Assembly: GCA_021162935.1 (NCBI GenBank)
Contig: JAGGXR010000162.1
Coordinates: 147,159-211,158 of the forward strand
Direction: 5' to 3'
Length of the DNA: 64,000 nt
Source of the DNA: Deltaproteobacteria bacterium
Lineage (GTDB): Bacteria > Myxococcota_A > Polyangia > HGW-17 > SLPX01
In this document: in pieces, positions 47,517 through 56,076 of the stretch
How the letters are laid out: the number at the start of each line of letters is the position of its first letter
How positions within the stretch are numbered: position 1 is the first letter of the stretch
Translations under genes and position numbers: made by a program
Notes under the pieces: generated by a model
What the model was told of the DNA's origin: nothing
Databases searched by the model: none
What the model saw: only the letters and a program-made list of their open reading frames with translations

Positions 47517-48191
47517 ATGCCCGGACCTTTGCGCAAACTGTGCTGTCACGGCCTCACCCATCGATTCGGTAACCGGTACGCCCTGCTGGACCTATCCGTC
47601 ACCATCAACCAAGGCACTTCCCTGGTCACCGGTCCCAACGGCAGCGGGAAGTCCACGTTCCTGTCCATCCTCGCGCTGCTCCTACGCCCTTCGGCCGGCA
47701 CCCTTCGTTATGAAGACCACCGGGGACGCCCCATCGCCCCCCAGCACATCCGACGACACCTGACCTACGTGGGACACGGATCTATGGTCTATCCCGACCA
47801 CACCCCACTGGAAAATGTCCGATTCTTCGCCGGGTTCTACGCGGTCCCAGACCTGGAGGACCGCTGCCGATCCGCCTTGGCCACCATGGGCATGGATCCA
47901 GACGACCGACGTCTGTGTGGACAACTGAGCCATGGACAGCAACGGCGAGTCTCCCTTGCACGCGCCCTGGCCACCCAGGCGCAGATCCTCATCCTGGACG
48001 AACCGGAAACCGGTCTCGACGAAGCCTCCATCGAACTCCTGGTCGAAGCGCTCGCCCAAACGCCGCGTGACGACATCCTCGTGCTCGCCAGCCACGACGA
48101 GCGACTCATCCAGACCACGGCAGACAGGCGCATTGTCCTGTCCCGAGGACGCCTCCAACAGATCCCACGAACGAACGGAGGCGCCCCGTGA
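47517..48191 (+). CDS. ccmA: Haem exporter ATP-binding protein CcmA
   Basis: CcmA is the ATPase of the CcmABC(D) complex that loads or releases haem on the chaperone CcmE in cytochrome c maturation (system I). The 224-aa product has Walker A GPNGSGKST, the signature LSHGQQRRVSLARAL and Walker B ILILDEPE. It is followed by ccmB with a GTGA overlap. The short length and isolated context fit CcmA rather than a general ABC ATPase. Confidence 0.9.
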   Translation: MPGPLRKLCCHGLTHRFGNRYALLDLSVTINQGTSLVTGPNGSGKSTFLSILALLLRPSAGTLRYEDHRGRPIAPQHIRRHLTYVGHGSMVYPDHTPLENVRFFAGFYAVPDLEDRCRSALATMGMDPDDRRLCGQLSHGQQRRVSLARALATQAQILILDEPETGLDEASIELLVEALAQTPRDDILVLASHDERLIQTTADRRIVLSRGRLQQIPRTNGGAP

Positions 48192-48847
48192 GTTTCGTGT
48201 CTCAGATCGCCTGGCTCGTGAAACGGGAACTCCGCGCCGAATCACGCCAGCCGCGGCTCATTGCCACCGCCTTTCTGCTCGCTTTGGCCACCGTCCTCTT
48301 GCTGGCCTTCGGGGCGGAAAAACCGTCGGCCGATCTGGCCCCAACAGCGCTCTGGGTGGGCATGACCCTGGCGGCGGTCGTGGCGGCATCCGACCTGTAC
48401 CGGTCGGAACATCAGGAGGCGACCCTCGATGTCCTCCTGGCGGGCCCCATGAAGCCCGCCGCGCTCTTCGTCGCCAAGGCGGCCGTCCTTTGGTTCCACC
48501 TCGCGCTCATCGCCGCAGTGAACCTCCTGGCCTGCGCGCTCCTCTTCGACGTATCCATCGTAGGCTCCGGCTGGCTCCTGGCCGCCATCCTCCTTGCAGC
48601 CACCGCAGGGCTCAGTCTGTTGGCCAGTCTCCTCGGCGCACAGATGGGCGGCTCCACATCAGACCTCGTGGTGGCCCTAGCCATGATGCCACTGGCCGTG
48701 CCACAGGTCATCGCCGCAAGCCGCGCCACGGCAGCCCTGTTTGGACCGGGACCACCACCTGTGACATGGCTCGGCTTTCTGCTCGGCTTCGACCTGCTGC
48801 TCGCCGTGGTGGGCCTGTGGATTTTCGAGCCCCTGGTGCGCAAGTGA
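48188..48847 (+). CDS. ccmB: Haem exporter permease CcmB
   Basis: CcmB is the membrane partner of CcmA. The 219-aa protein has six hydrophobic helices and conserved family stretches (VKRELRAESRQPRL, SDLYRSEHQEATLDVLLAGP, MMPLAVPQVI). It begins with GTG overlapping the ccmA stop, so translation is coupled. A 234-nt spacer separates it from the next gene, ccmC-like; no clear promoter was found there. Confidence 0.92.
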   Translation: MSFVSQIAWLVKRELRAESRQPRLIATAFLLALATVLLLAFGAEKPSADLAPTALWVGMTLAAVVAASDLYRSEHQEATLDVLLAGPMKPAALFVAKAAVLWFHLALIAAVNLLACALLFDVSIVGSGWLLAAILLAATAGLSLLASLLGAQMGGSTSDLVVALAMMPLAVPQVIAASRATAALFGPGPPPVTWLGFLLGFDLLLAVVGLWIFEPLVRK

Positions 48848-49081
48848 TCTGACGAAGAACCGAGAGCTCCCCCAACCACACGAACCTCATCGCAAGATCC
48901 ATCGTTTGGGCGCAAGCCCAGAATCTGTTCTTTCCTTGCAGTCCCGGGTCTGTTGTTCAATAAAAGAACCATGACCCGACCCTAATCGGGACGATCGTAC
49001 GAGCGAGCTGCGACACATCGGCTCTTCTCGAATGCAGCGGCCATGCGGTTCGCGGACCGCCGAACGGACACGAGGTATCAC

Positions 49082-50305
49082 GTGATCGAACAGACCCCAA
49101 ACACCAAAAAGGCGCGATCGAGCAACGACTCCTCGACTCGACAGCATGATTGGCTACCCCTGGCCACCATGGCGGTTGCCGTAGGCCTGGCCCTCTCGTT
49201 CCTGCTCGTCTTCTTCTGGGCGCCCCCCGTGATCGGTCTCGGCCTGGACTTCAAAATCTTCTTCTTCCATGTCCCGGCGGCCTGGATGATGCTCCTGTCC
49301 GCGGTCACGGCCGGTGTGGCCGCTCTGCGCGCCCTCCTCGGTCATCGCCCAGATTGGACCGCCATGGCTGCTTTGGACCTTGCCTTTCTGTTCGGTCTCG
49401 TCGTCATAATCACAGGCCCCCTTTGGGCATGGAGGGCCTGGGGAACGCCTTGGGTCTGGGAACCCCGGCTGACGACCTCTTTGCTGTGTTGGCTCACCTT
49501 TGCCGTCGCCATCCTGTTGCGAAGCACCGCTGGTGCCGATGGCCGAAAGACCGCCCTGCTCCTCGCAATCCTAGCGGCCGCCGAGGTGCCTCTCGTGTAC
49601 CTGTCGGTGCGTTGGTGGAGCGGGGCCCACCATCCCCCCACGAGTCTGGTGCCCCATCTGCACGGACGGATCGCCGTGACCCTACTCGCCGCCACCCTGT
49701 CCTCTACCGCCCTTTGGGGCCTGTTGCTCATTCTGACCCGCAGGCTCCTGCAAGCAAAAGACCGGGCCACCAACCGGGAGGCGCGACTGTTCGCCTCCCA
49801 TGGGACCGACGGAGCACTTCCCCTTGCCATCCTGCTCGTCGCTTCCTTGGCCCTACCGACCGAAGCCGCTGCCCAGACCGCACCCCGCACAAGCCCGGCA
49901 CCCGGCATGACCGCAACCATGGCAGCACCTGCAAGTCGCCCCTCCGCGTCCGACGACCAAATGCGCCCACAGCGTCCATCCACAACACCCAGGCCCAGAG
50001 TCGTGCGATCGACGCCCCCCCGACCGCCAGCCGCCAGACCTTCGCCGAGCGGCCGAGTACGGAAAACAAACCAAGGATTCGTCCCGTATCGAGTCCAAGC
50101 CAAGAAACACACCGGATCCCTTGCGGCCGTTCTGGCGGCCTATCTCACCTTCTGGCTCTTGATCCTGCTCTACCTCGTTCAGCTCCACCTTCGAATGAAA
50201 AAACTCGAGGACCACATAAAGGCCATCGGGAAGGGAGCAACCAGCCCCGCGGCTGCCAAGGAACCGAAAAGCAACTCTGGCGAAACACCAGGAGATGCGG
50301 CATGA
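49082..50305 (+). CDS. ccmC: CcmC haem-handling protein fused to a CcmD-like segment
   Basis: Residues about 28-215 of this ~407-aa protein are CcmC: six helices, FKIFFFHVPAAW, and the WGTPWVWEPRLT haem-handling motif (Trp-rich; Glu where many have Asp), plus HPPTSLVPHLHG. After TM6 there is a seventh hydrophobic segment (GALPLAILLVASLALPTEAAA), a Pro/Ser/Thr-rich linker of about 95 aa, and a final helix AAYLTFWLLILLYLVQLHLRMKKLE that looks like CcmD. Start GTG 49082 follows GAGG by 6 nt. The topology fits a periplasmic linker. It overlaps the macro-domain gene by ATGA. Confidence 0.8.
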   Translation: MIEQTPNTKKARSSNDSSTRQHDWLPLATMAVAVGLALSFLLVFFWAPPVIGLGLDFKIFFFHVPAAWMMLLSAVTAGVAALRALLGHRPDWTAMAALDLAFLFGLVVIITGPLWAWRAWGTPWVWEPRLTTSLLCWLTFAVAILLRSTAGADGRKTALLLAILAAAEVPLVYLSVRWWSGAHHPPTSLVPHLHGRIAVTLLAATLSSTALWGLLLILTRRLLQAKDRATNREARLFASHGTDGALPLAILLVASLALPTEAAAQTAPRTSPAPGMTATMAAPASRPSASDDQMRPQRPSTTPRPRVVRSTPPRPPAARPSPSGRVRKTNQGFVPYRVQAKKHTGSLAAVLAAYLTFWLLILLYLVQLHLRMKKLEDHIKAIGKGATSPAAAKEPKSNSGETPGDAA

Positions 50306-50871
50306 ATGAACGTTCGGACAACACGAACAGCCTTCGAATTGGAGAGACGACCATCACGTTGGTCGAAGGAGACATCACCACCCAAGACGTGGACGCCATC
50401 GTCAACGCGGCGAATTCAGGCCTCATTGGCGGCGGCGGCGTAGACGGCGCCATCCACAGAGCCGCCGGCCCCACCCTCAAAGATGCCTGTCAAATCATCG
50501 TAGAACGAGAAGGACGCCTGCCGGCCGGCCAGGCGGTCATGACCGACGGGGGCCGACTGTCGGCCCGCGTCATCCACACGGTGGGACCGCGCTACCGGGG
50601 CCGACCGATGGACCGAGACACCCTCGCATCCTGCTATCGAAATTGCCTTTGCCTCGCTCGGGACGCATCGCTTCGCCGGGTAGCATTTCCCTCCATCAGC
50701 ACTGGCGCATATCGCTATCCCATCGAAGAAGCCGCGCCTATCGCCATGAAGACCGTCGCGCATTTCCTTGGCCAGCCGACAGAGCACCAACTCGCGGAGG
50801 TGCGCTTCGTGCTTTTCGACCACCGGACGTTCCTGGCGTATCAGCAGGCAATGGAACGGATCCGTCCCTGA
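50302..50871 (+). CDS. Macro-domain protein (ADP-ribose hydrolase type)
   Basis: The 189-aa product is a YmdB/MacroD-type macro domain: ITLVEGDITTQDVDAIVNAANSGLIGGGGVDGAIHRAAGP covers the ADP-ribose pocket, and PSISTGAYRYPIEEAA the second loop. Such enzymes deacetylate O-acetyl-ADP-ribose or remove ADP-ribose from Asp/Glu. The AGGAG site is 7 nt upstream and the ATG overlaps the ccmC-like stop (ATGA). It is unusual to find it translationally linked to cytochrome c maturation. Confidence 0.92.
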   Translation: MNERSDNTNSLRIGETTITLVEGDITTQDVDAIVNAANSGLIGGGGVDGAIHRAAGPTLKDACQIIVEREGRLPAGQAVMTDGGRLSARVIHTVGPRYRGRPMDRDTLASCYRNCLCLARDASLRRVAFPSISTGAYRYPIEEAAPIAMKTVAHFLGQPTEHQLAEVRFVLFDHRTFLAYQQAMERIRP

Positions 50872-50942
50872 GGGCTGGTTTATCGATGGATCGGGCGCAA
50901 GCGGCATCCCGCCCAAGCAACCGACACCCCAACCGTTTTGGC

Positions 50943-52367
50943 CTAAAAAAATCGCATCAGGAGAAGCGCACCCACCACGCCCACGGCAACACCGAGGCCG
51001 ACTCCGGCCACGAACCAAACGGTGCGCCAGGATCTGGGGCCCCGTCCCACATTGAATGGCAGTGCCACTGGCTGGGTGACCTCGGTTCGCTCCTCGGGCA
51101 CCGTCCGATCTGCCGCACCCCACCCATCGACCGGGATTCCCGAACTGGCGCCAGATGAAGACGGCTCGCTCGATGTGAGTTCAGCGGGCAACGTCGACAA
51201 GACCGGTCCGGTGCTCTCCCCGTCGACGGCAGCCAACCGCTGACCCTCGCGATTCGCGGATTCAGCCGCCGAGACACGTCGCCGCACCGGCAGGTCGACT
51301 GCACCGTCCGGATCCGCCAGCAACTCGGCCGTCTGCACCACGAGTTGCTCAAACGAGGCACCGGCGGTGGCCATGGATCGACTTTGCGCCTCCTCGATGG
51401 CATCCAACCGCGCGATCACGGAATTCATCGATGCAGGCCTGAGATCTGCCGGCTTCTGGAGACACTCCATGACGAGGCCTTCGAGATCCTGCGGGATGTC
51501 CACGTGGACATGCAGTGGCTCGGGTTCCTCGTTGAGATGCATGTACAGGACATCCACGGCCGCATCGGCATAAAAGGGCACACGTCCGGACAGCATCTCG
51601 TACATCATCACGCCAAGGGCATAGACATCGGTGCGCGCATCCACCGCCCTGCCGCGACACTGCTCGGGCGCCATGTAATATGGGGTCCCGACGGTAGACC
51701 CCGTCCTGGTCTGAGGACCGTTTTTGTACCGGGCCTCGATCAGCTTTGCCAGGCCAAAATCAAGGAGCTTGATGCGGGGCGGCCAAAGGGGCGTGCCTGC
51801 GGCTCCGGACATATCTGACAGGAGAAAAACGTTTTCAGGTTTGAGGTCCCGATGGATGATCCCCTTGGCATGAGCAGCGGCGAGCGGTTCGGCAATCCTG
51901 CGCACCAAAGACAGCAGATGCCAGGCCTTGAGCGGGCCATGGACATCGAGATAGTCGAGCAGATGCTGACCTTCGAGAAACTCCATGACGATATACTGAC
52001 GTCCATCGACGTGCTGTCCGAAACCAAAAATATCCACGATGCCCGAATGGCGGATGGCGTTGACCGCCCGAGCTTCCTGGATGAACCGGGCCACCGCCAC
52101 ATCTTGGGTCGCCACATGGGGATGGAGCACCTTGATGGCAGCCTTCTTGCCAATGACGGGGTGCACCGCTCGATAGACCACCCCCATGCCGCCTTCGTCC
52201 AACAGGCCCTCGATGAGATAGTCCCCCACCATGGTTCCTGGCTGAATGTCGTCACTCGCCATCACGAAGGGACTGCCGGCCGAGGCGCCGACAGCATGAC
52301 GCGACCGTCGTCCCGAGGATGAGACCGGGCGACCCTCGTCACGTCCGCCATGTCGTCCAGCAACCAT
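50943..52367 (-). CDS. PknB-type serine/threonine protein kinase with C-terminal membrane anchor
   Basis: The 474-aa protein has a complete eukaryotic-type kinase domain (about 50-310): glycine loop LLDEGGMGVVY, Lys79 in AAIKVLH, HRDLKPEN (172-179), DFG (203-205) and MAPEQCRG. After a Ser/Glu-rich linker a single helix (about 450-472, WFVAGVGLGVAVGVVGALLLM) anchors it in the membrane with a tiny exterior tail, so no sensor domain is present. Start ATG 52367 has AGGAG at 10 nt; ATG 52262 is possible but lacks a ribosome-binding site. It is divergent from bamD. Confidence 0.88.
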   Translation of the reverse strand: MVAGRHGGRDEGRPVSSSGRRSRHAVGASAGSPFVMASDDIQPGTMVGDYLIEGLLDEGGMGVVYRAVHPVIGKKAAIKVLHPHVATQDVAVARFIQEARAVNAIRHSGIVDIFGFGQHVDGRQYIVMEFLEGQHLLDYLDVHGPLKAWHLLSLVRRIAEPLAAAHAKGIIHRDLKPENVFLLSDMSGAAGTPLWPPRIKLLDFGLAKLIEARYKNGPQTRTGSTVGTPYYMAPEQCRGRAVDARTDVYALGVMMYEMLSGRVPFYADAAVDVLYMHLNEEPEPLHVHVDIPQDLEGLVMECLQKPADLRPASMNSVIARLDAIEEAQSRSMATAGASFEQLVVQTAELLADPDGAVDLPVRRRVSAAESANREGQRLAAVDGESTGPVLSTLPAELTSSEPSSSGASSGIPVDGWGAADRTVPEERTEVTQPVALPFNVGRGPRSWRTVWFVAGVGLGVAVGVVGALLLMRFF

Positions 52368-52554
52368 GCCTGTCGTTCTCCTGATCAGTATCGCAACAAA
52401 TTCGTTTGGATGCTATCATGAGGCCTACATGCTTGCAACCGAGAGCCTCGGCCATTTCTACCCAAAAACCACGGATCGCATATGCGCCTGTCGAAGGTGG
52501 ATGCCATATTCGCCTGGCGTACCTCGTGGCAACCCACAGAGCCGCAAGATCGTG

Positions 52555-52584
52555 TTGACAAGAACAGACATCTCCCCCTATGAT
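52555..52584 (+). promoter_or_regulatory. Sigma70 promoter of bamD
   Basis: TTGACA, an 18-nt spacer and TATGAT lie 31 nt upstream of the bamD start. The -35 is perfect and the -10 is five of six. Confidence 0.7.
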
Positions 52585-52614
52585 GCAAATCCTGGCTTGG
52601 ACAGAGGATTTTCC

Positions 52615-53415
52615 ATGCAATATCAAAAAATTACGCTTGTTTTTTTCCTTGCGCTCATGGGGTGTTCCACCGGCCCTACGACCACACGAGCGCTCAGCTA
52701 CTCAGTGAACGCCAAAAAAAACTACCAAAATGGTGTCCGGGCTCTCCGGAAAAAACAATTCGAAGAAGCAAAAAAATATTTCACCTACGTCCGATCCCAT
52801 TTCGTGCTGTCGAAGTACGTAGTCTTAGCTGAGTTGCGTTTAGCCGACCTCCTTTTCAAGCAGGGAAAATACCTCTCGGCCATGGATGCATATCAAAACT
52901 TCATCAAGGAGCACCCCCACCACCGAAACGTGCTGTCCGGGTACGTTCCGTTTCAGGTGGGGTATTGCCAATGGAAGATGACGCCGTCCGGATGGTGGCT
53001 CATGCCCCCAACCTATGAAAAGGACCTGACCCCTGCCGCGGGTGCCATGAAGGTGTTCCGCCTCTTTCTGAAGCGATTCCCAGACTCAAAATATGCCCGG
53101 CGTGCGAGCCGCTACTACCGAAAGGCAATCCGCATGCTCGCAAGACACGAGATGTACGTGGCCCGGTTCTACCTGTCGAGAAACAAGCCGAAGGGCGCCA
53201 TCCTTCGCCTCGAAGGACTCATCAAACGCTATCCCGATGCCGGATATGAATCATCGGTGATGCTGTTGCTCGGGAAGACCTATTTGAAGCTCGGCCGGGT
53301 CAAACAGGCGACCAACACGTTCAAGCGGATCATCGCACGGCACCCAAGCAGCCCCAATGCATCACGGGCTCGCCTCTATGTGCGATTCATCAATCACAGG
53401 TACCGCCCTCGATAG
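52615..53415 (+). CDS. bamD: BamD outer-membrane assembly lipoprotein
   Basis: BamD is the essential lipoprotein of the BAM complex that folds beta-barrel proteins. The 266-aa product has a signal ending LALMGC and several TPR-like helical repeats (ALRKKQFEEAKKYFTYV, AMDAYQNFIKEHPHHRNV, AMKVFRLFLKRFPDSKYA, GRVKQATNTFKRIIARHPSS). The YCQWKM segment and the PTYEKDLTPAAGAMKVFRLF run fit the family. A GAGG site and a near-consensus promoter precede ATG 52615. It is followed by a TPR gene 31 nt downstream. Confidence 0.85.
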   Translation: MQYQKITLVFFLALMGCSTGPTTTRALSYSVNAKKNYQNGVRALRKKQFEEAKKYFTYVRSHFVLSKYVVLAELRLADLLFKQGKYLSAMDAYQNFIKEHPHHRNVLSGYVPFQVGYCQWKMTPSGWWLMPPTYEKDLTPAAGAMKVFRLFLKRFPDSKYARRASRYYRKAIRMLARHEMYVARFYLSRNKPKGAILRLEGLIKRYPDAGYESSVMLLLGKTYLKLGRVKQATNTFKRIIARHPSSPNASRARLYVRFINHRYRPR

Positions 53416-53446
53416 CGAGGTCCCGGTCGCAAGGAGCATCGATACC

Positions 53447-54148
53447 ATGGAGGATCGAATCAAACGACTGCTTGCCCTTGGCAGAGAACATTTCGACCAC
53501 AACGAGTTTTCGCAGGCCGAGGCCATTTTCAGAGACATCCTCAAGGAATATCCTGGTTTCGCCGATGTCCTCAACATGCTCGGTGTCATCTACCATAGCC
53601 AAGGCGAATTCGAAAAGGCCGCCGCCTACCTCGAAGAAGCGCTCCGCCTGAACCCACGCTACACGGATGCAGCCTTGAACCTGGCAGTCACGTACAACGA
53701 CCTCGGCCGGTACGACGATGCCCGCAGGGTATACTCCGACGCGGTCAATCGCTCGAAGTCCGCGCCACGCCGCCTCGATCCCTATGCCAAGGGCAAACTC
53801 GCCAACATGCACGCGGACCTCGGATCCGCCTACCTCGGCCTGGGTATGTACGACGAAGCGATCGATGAGTTCGGCAAGGCGCTGCGTCTCTGCCCCGACT
53901 TCGTTGACATCCGGACAAAGCTTGCGGACACGTATCACGACAAGGGAGACATGACACGGGCCGAACAGGAATTTCAAAAGGCAAAGACCCAGAAGCCCAC
54001 CTTCCTGCCTGCGAGGATCCATCTCGGGTTCACCTACTACCGCCAGGGCAGATTCGAGGAAGCGTCCTCCGAATGGCGCGAAGCCCTCAAAATGGACCCG
54101 ACCAACAAGCGGTGTCAGCTCTACCTGGACATGCTCGACAAGAAATAG
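53447..54148 (+). CDS. TPR protein, probably cytoplasmic
   Basis: The 233-aa protein is built of about five TPR units (e.g. NEFSQAEAIFRDILKEYPGF, GEFEKAAAYLEEALRLNPRY, GMYDEAIDEFGKALRLCPDF, GRFEEASSEWREALKMDPTN). No signal peptide, membrane helix or catalytic domain is seen. AAGGAG lies 10 nt before ATG 53447. It probably shares the bamD transcript and may act as a scaffold in assembly or regulation. Confidence 0.8.
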   Translation: MEDRIKRLLALGREHFDHNEFSQAEAIFRDILKEYPGFADVLNMLGVIYHSQGEFEKAAAYLEEALRLNPRYTDAALNLAVTYNDLGRYDDARRVYSDAVNRSKSAPRRLDPYAKGKLANMHADLGSAYLGLGMYDEAIDEFGKALRLCPDFVDIRTKLADTYHDKGDMTRAEQEFQKAKTQKPTFLPARIHLGFTYYRQGRFEEASSEWREALKMDPTNKRCQLYLDMLDKK

Positions 54149-54192
54149 AACGAACCTCGGAAAGAATCGGAACAGAAGGGACGAGGCGAAGG

Positions 54193-54223
54193 GATTCCCT
54201 GCCGGCCAGGCCGGCAGGGAATC
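54193..54223. terminator. Perfect 15-bp inverted repeat between convergent genes
   Basis: GATTCCCTGCCGGCC and its exact reverse complement are separated by one base. The stem is very stable and lies between the convergent TPR and Cys-rich lipoprotein genes. No T-run follows on either strand. It could act as a bidirectional transcript stop or a 3'-end stabiliser. Confidence 0.55.
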
Positions 54224-54242
54224 TGGTTGGCCAGCGAGTCGG

Positions 54243-55970
54243 CTATGGGGTCATGTGCACGTAGACCTCGACCCACAGCACATGCGAGTTGTCCCAGGCA
54301 CTCGCACCCACCTTTGCATTCACGTAGCACTTCTCCGTACCACAGTACATGTAGGGCTCAACGTTCCCCACGTCGTTGTTGTAGAGGTCTTCGTAGCCGC
54401 CGACCGTTTGGTCGGGCAACAGGTCGAACTGAAACGAGTCCCAATTATAGAGGTACATCTCGGCTCCATCTCCGAACAAGGCATCGTCATAGCCATAGAC
54501 CTCCACCCGAATCGAATCCACACAAGACGAATGCTCCTTGGCAAACTCGACGAAAATCTCGGCTGAGCCACTGGAAAGACCCGGGCTGAGCAGCACCCAT
54601 GAGTCTCCTTCCTCCGAGTCGGGATCCTCGTAGGAATCGTACAGCATGAGTTCGTCGCCCCATCGCCAACCAATGCTCACCCAACGATCCCGACAGGGAT
54701 CTGTGCTGTTGGCGGGACAGTCCGGATCGTCGCCAACGGGGCACCATGTGTCGCAATGTCCATCATCGGAACAAGCATCCTCGTTCAACTCGCAATCAGG
54801 GTCGCACGTACAGGTGTCCGAGCTGTTCTGGGCATCGGCTTCGCAATACTCATTGTAGTCGCAACCGCACGAGCAGTCCGGGTCCGACCCCGACGGGCAC
54901 CAGGTGTCACAATGGGAATCCGCGGTGCAGGCGGACCCATTGCTGCAGTCGTCGTCGCATGAACAGGCCTGGCTGGACCCTGGAGCCGACGCCTCACACA
55001 CACCAGGGAAGAAATCACAATTGCAAGGCTCGATACAGGCGCCACTTTGACAGGCCTGGCCCTGGTCACACGAAATGACCGGGCCCCAAGTGAAACAGGT
55101 ACTCGTGTCATTATTGACACTGCAAACTTGATACCCGTCTCCCGACGCCGTGCATTGGCGTTCGCCTTCGCTGTCGCATTCATTTTGGCAGGTCGCGCCG
55201 CACTGGCCCATGGAGCATGTCTCGCCGTCGGCGCAGGCAATCGTCGATCCCCACTCCAGACAGGAATCCGCGTCGAAATCACCACATTCTTGATACCCAC
55301 CAACGCCATCACAGCGTTTCGCCCCAGTCACACACTCATTGGTGCATTCCGCCGAACACCTGCCGTTCGAGCAGGTCTCGCCGCTTTGACAGGCCGTGAT
55401 GGGACCCCAATCCATGCAATTATCCGAATTGTGGTCAGCGCAGACCTGAAATCCATCCCCGGCGCACTGTCGCGAATGCTCAGCGCACTCGTCGTGGCAG
55501 GAGGACGAACACTTGCCCGCCGAACAGGTTTCCCCAGTGTTGCACGGCGTGGTCTCGCTCCAGTGGTAAAAGCCATCCTGTCCCAACTCGCAGCTCTGTG
55601 TCCCCTCGGTGCTCGTGGCTGGATCGCAACGCACGGCGAGCTTGACGCAATCGTCCACACCACCAGCCTGACACTTGCCGTCGGTGCATTTCTCGCCCGG
55701 GTCACAGGGGGTCACGGGCCCCCACTCGAGACAGGAGTCGGCATCGTAGTTCCCACAGACCTGGAACCCGCCGGTGACGCACTGCACATCTCCTTCGTTG
55801 CAGCGATTCTCGCACTGACTCGCGTCCGGTCTCGGCTTCGCATCGGGGAACACGTACGCATCGCGGTCCACCACGTTATTTTGATTTCCCCCGGATGAAT
55901 TCCCGTCCGGACCGCAGGCCACCAGGCCAAGCGCCAGAACGGCCATCATTGCATTGCCATGCCGCTTCAT
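54243..55970 (-). CDS. Cys-rich repeat lipoprotein with C-terminal beta domain
   Basis: The 575-aa protein has a lipoprotein signal ending LVAC (Cys19) and an Asn/Gly-rich linker. Residues about 53-312 hold five ~50-aa repeats of the form CxxxC...GFQVCGxxDxDSCLEWGPxxxCxxGExCxxGxC, each with 8 or more Cys. Two further repeats (about 337-368 and 387-418) have CSCDDDCSNGSACTADSHC-type order. Residues about 425-575 are a beta-rich domain without recognised family. Disulfide-stabilised surface protein is likely. It is divergent from glnA (106 nt). Confidence 0.8.
   Translation of the reverse strand: MKRHGNAMMAVLALGLVACGPDGNSSGGNQNNVVDRDAYVFPDAKPRPDASQCENRCNEGDVQCVTGGFQVCGNYDADSCLEWGPVTPCDPGEKCTDGKCQAGGVDDCVKLAVRCDPATSTEGTQSCELGQDGFYHWSETTPCNTGETCSAGKCSSSCHDECAEHSRQCAGDGFQVCADHNSDNCMDWGPITACQSGETCSNGRCSAECTNECVTGAKRCDGVGGYQECGDFDADSCLEWGSTIACADGETCSMGQCGATCQNECDSEGERQCTASGDGYQVCSVNNDTSTCFTWGPVISCDQGQACQSGACIEPCNCDFFPGVCEASAPGSSQACSCDDDCSNGSACTADSHCDTWCPSGSDPDCSCGCDYNEYCEADAQNSSDTCTCDPDCELNEDACSDDGHCDTWCPVGDDPDCPANSTDPCRDRWVSIGWRWGDELMLYDSYEDPDSEEGDSWVLLSPGLSSGSAEIFVEFAKEHSSCVDSIRVEVYGYDDALFGDGAEMYLYNWDSFQFDLLPDQTVGGYEDLYNNDVGNVEPYMYCGTEKCYVNAKVGASAWDNSHVLWVEVYVHMTP
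54717..55814 (-). repeat. Coding repeats of the Cys-rich lipoprotein
   Basis: Five units of about 150 bp and two shorter units encode the Cys modules. The first, third and fourth protein units are most alike (for example DADSCLEWG in units 1 and 4). They are diverged at DNA level, so expansion is not recent. Confidence 0.7.
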
Positions 55971-55988
55971 CGATCATCCTCCTGTCTC

Positions 55989-56004
55989 GACGAAATTTTT
56001 CGTC
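55989..56004. promoter_or_regulatory. Inverted repeat in the glnA/lipoprotein divergent region
   Basis: GACGAAA-TT-TTTCGTC is a perfect 7-bp inverted repeat in the 106-nt region between the divergent Cys-rich lipoprotein and glnA starts. It may be an operator or a short hairpin. A weak TTGCTT-17-TAAACA lies beside it toward glnA. Confidence 0.4.
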
Positions 56005-56076
56005 TTGCTTTTCGAGCCCCTCGGCCCTAAACACCACCCTGTGTCAACAGATAACGCAGCGAGGGAGGATCTGTCA

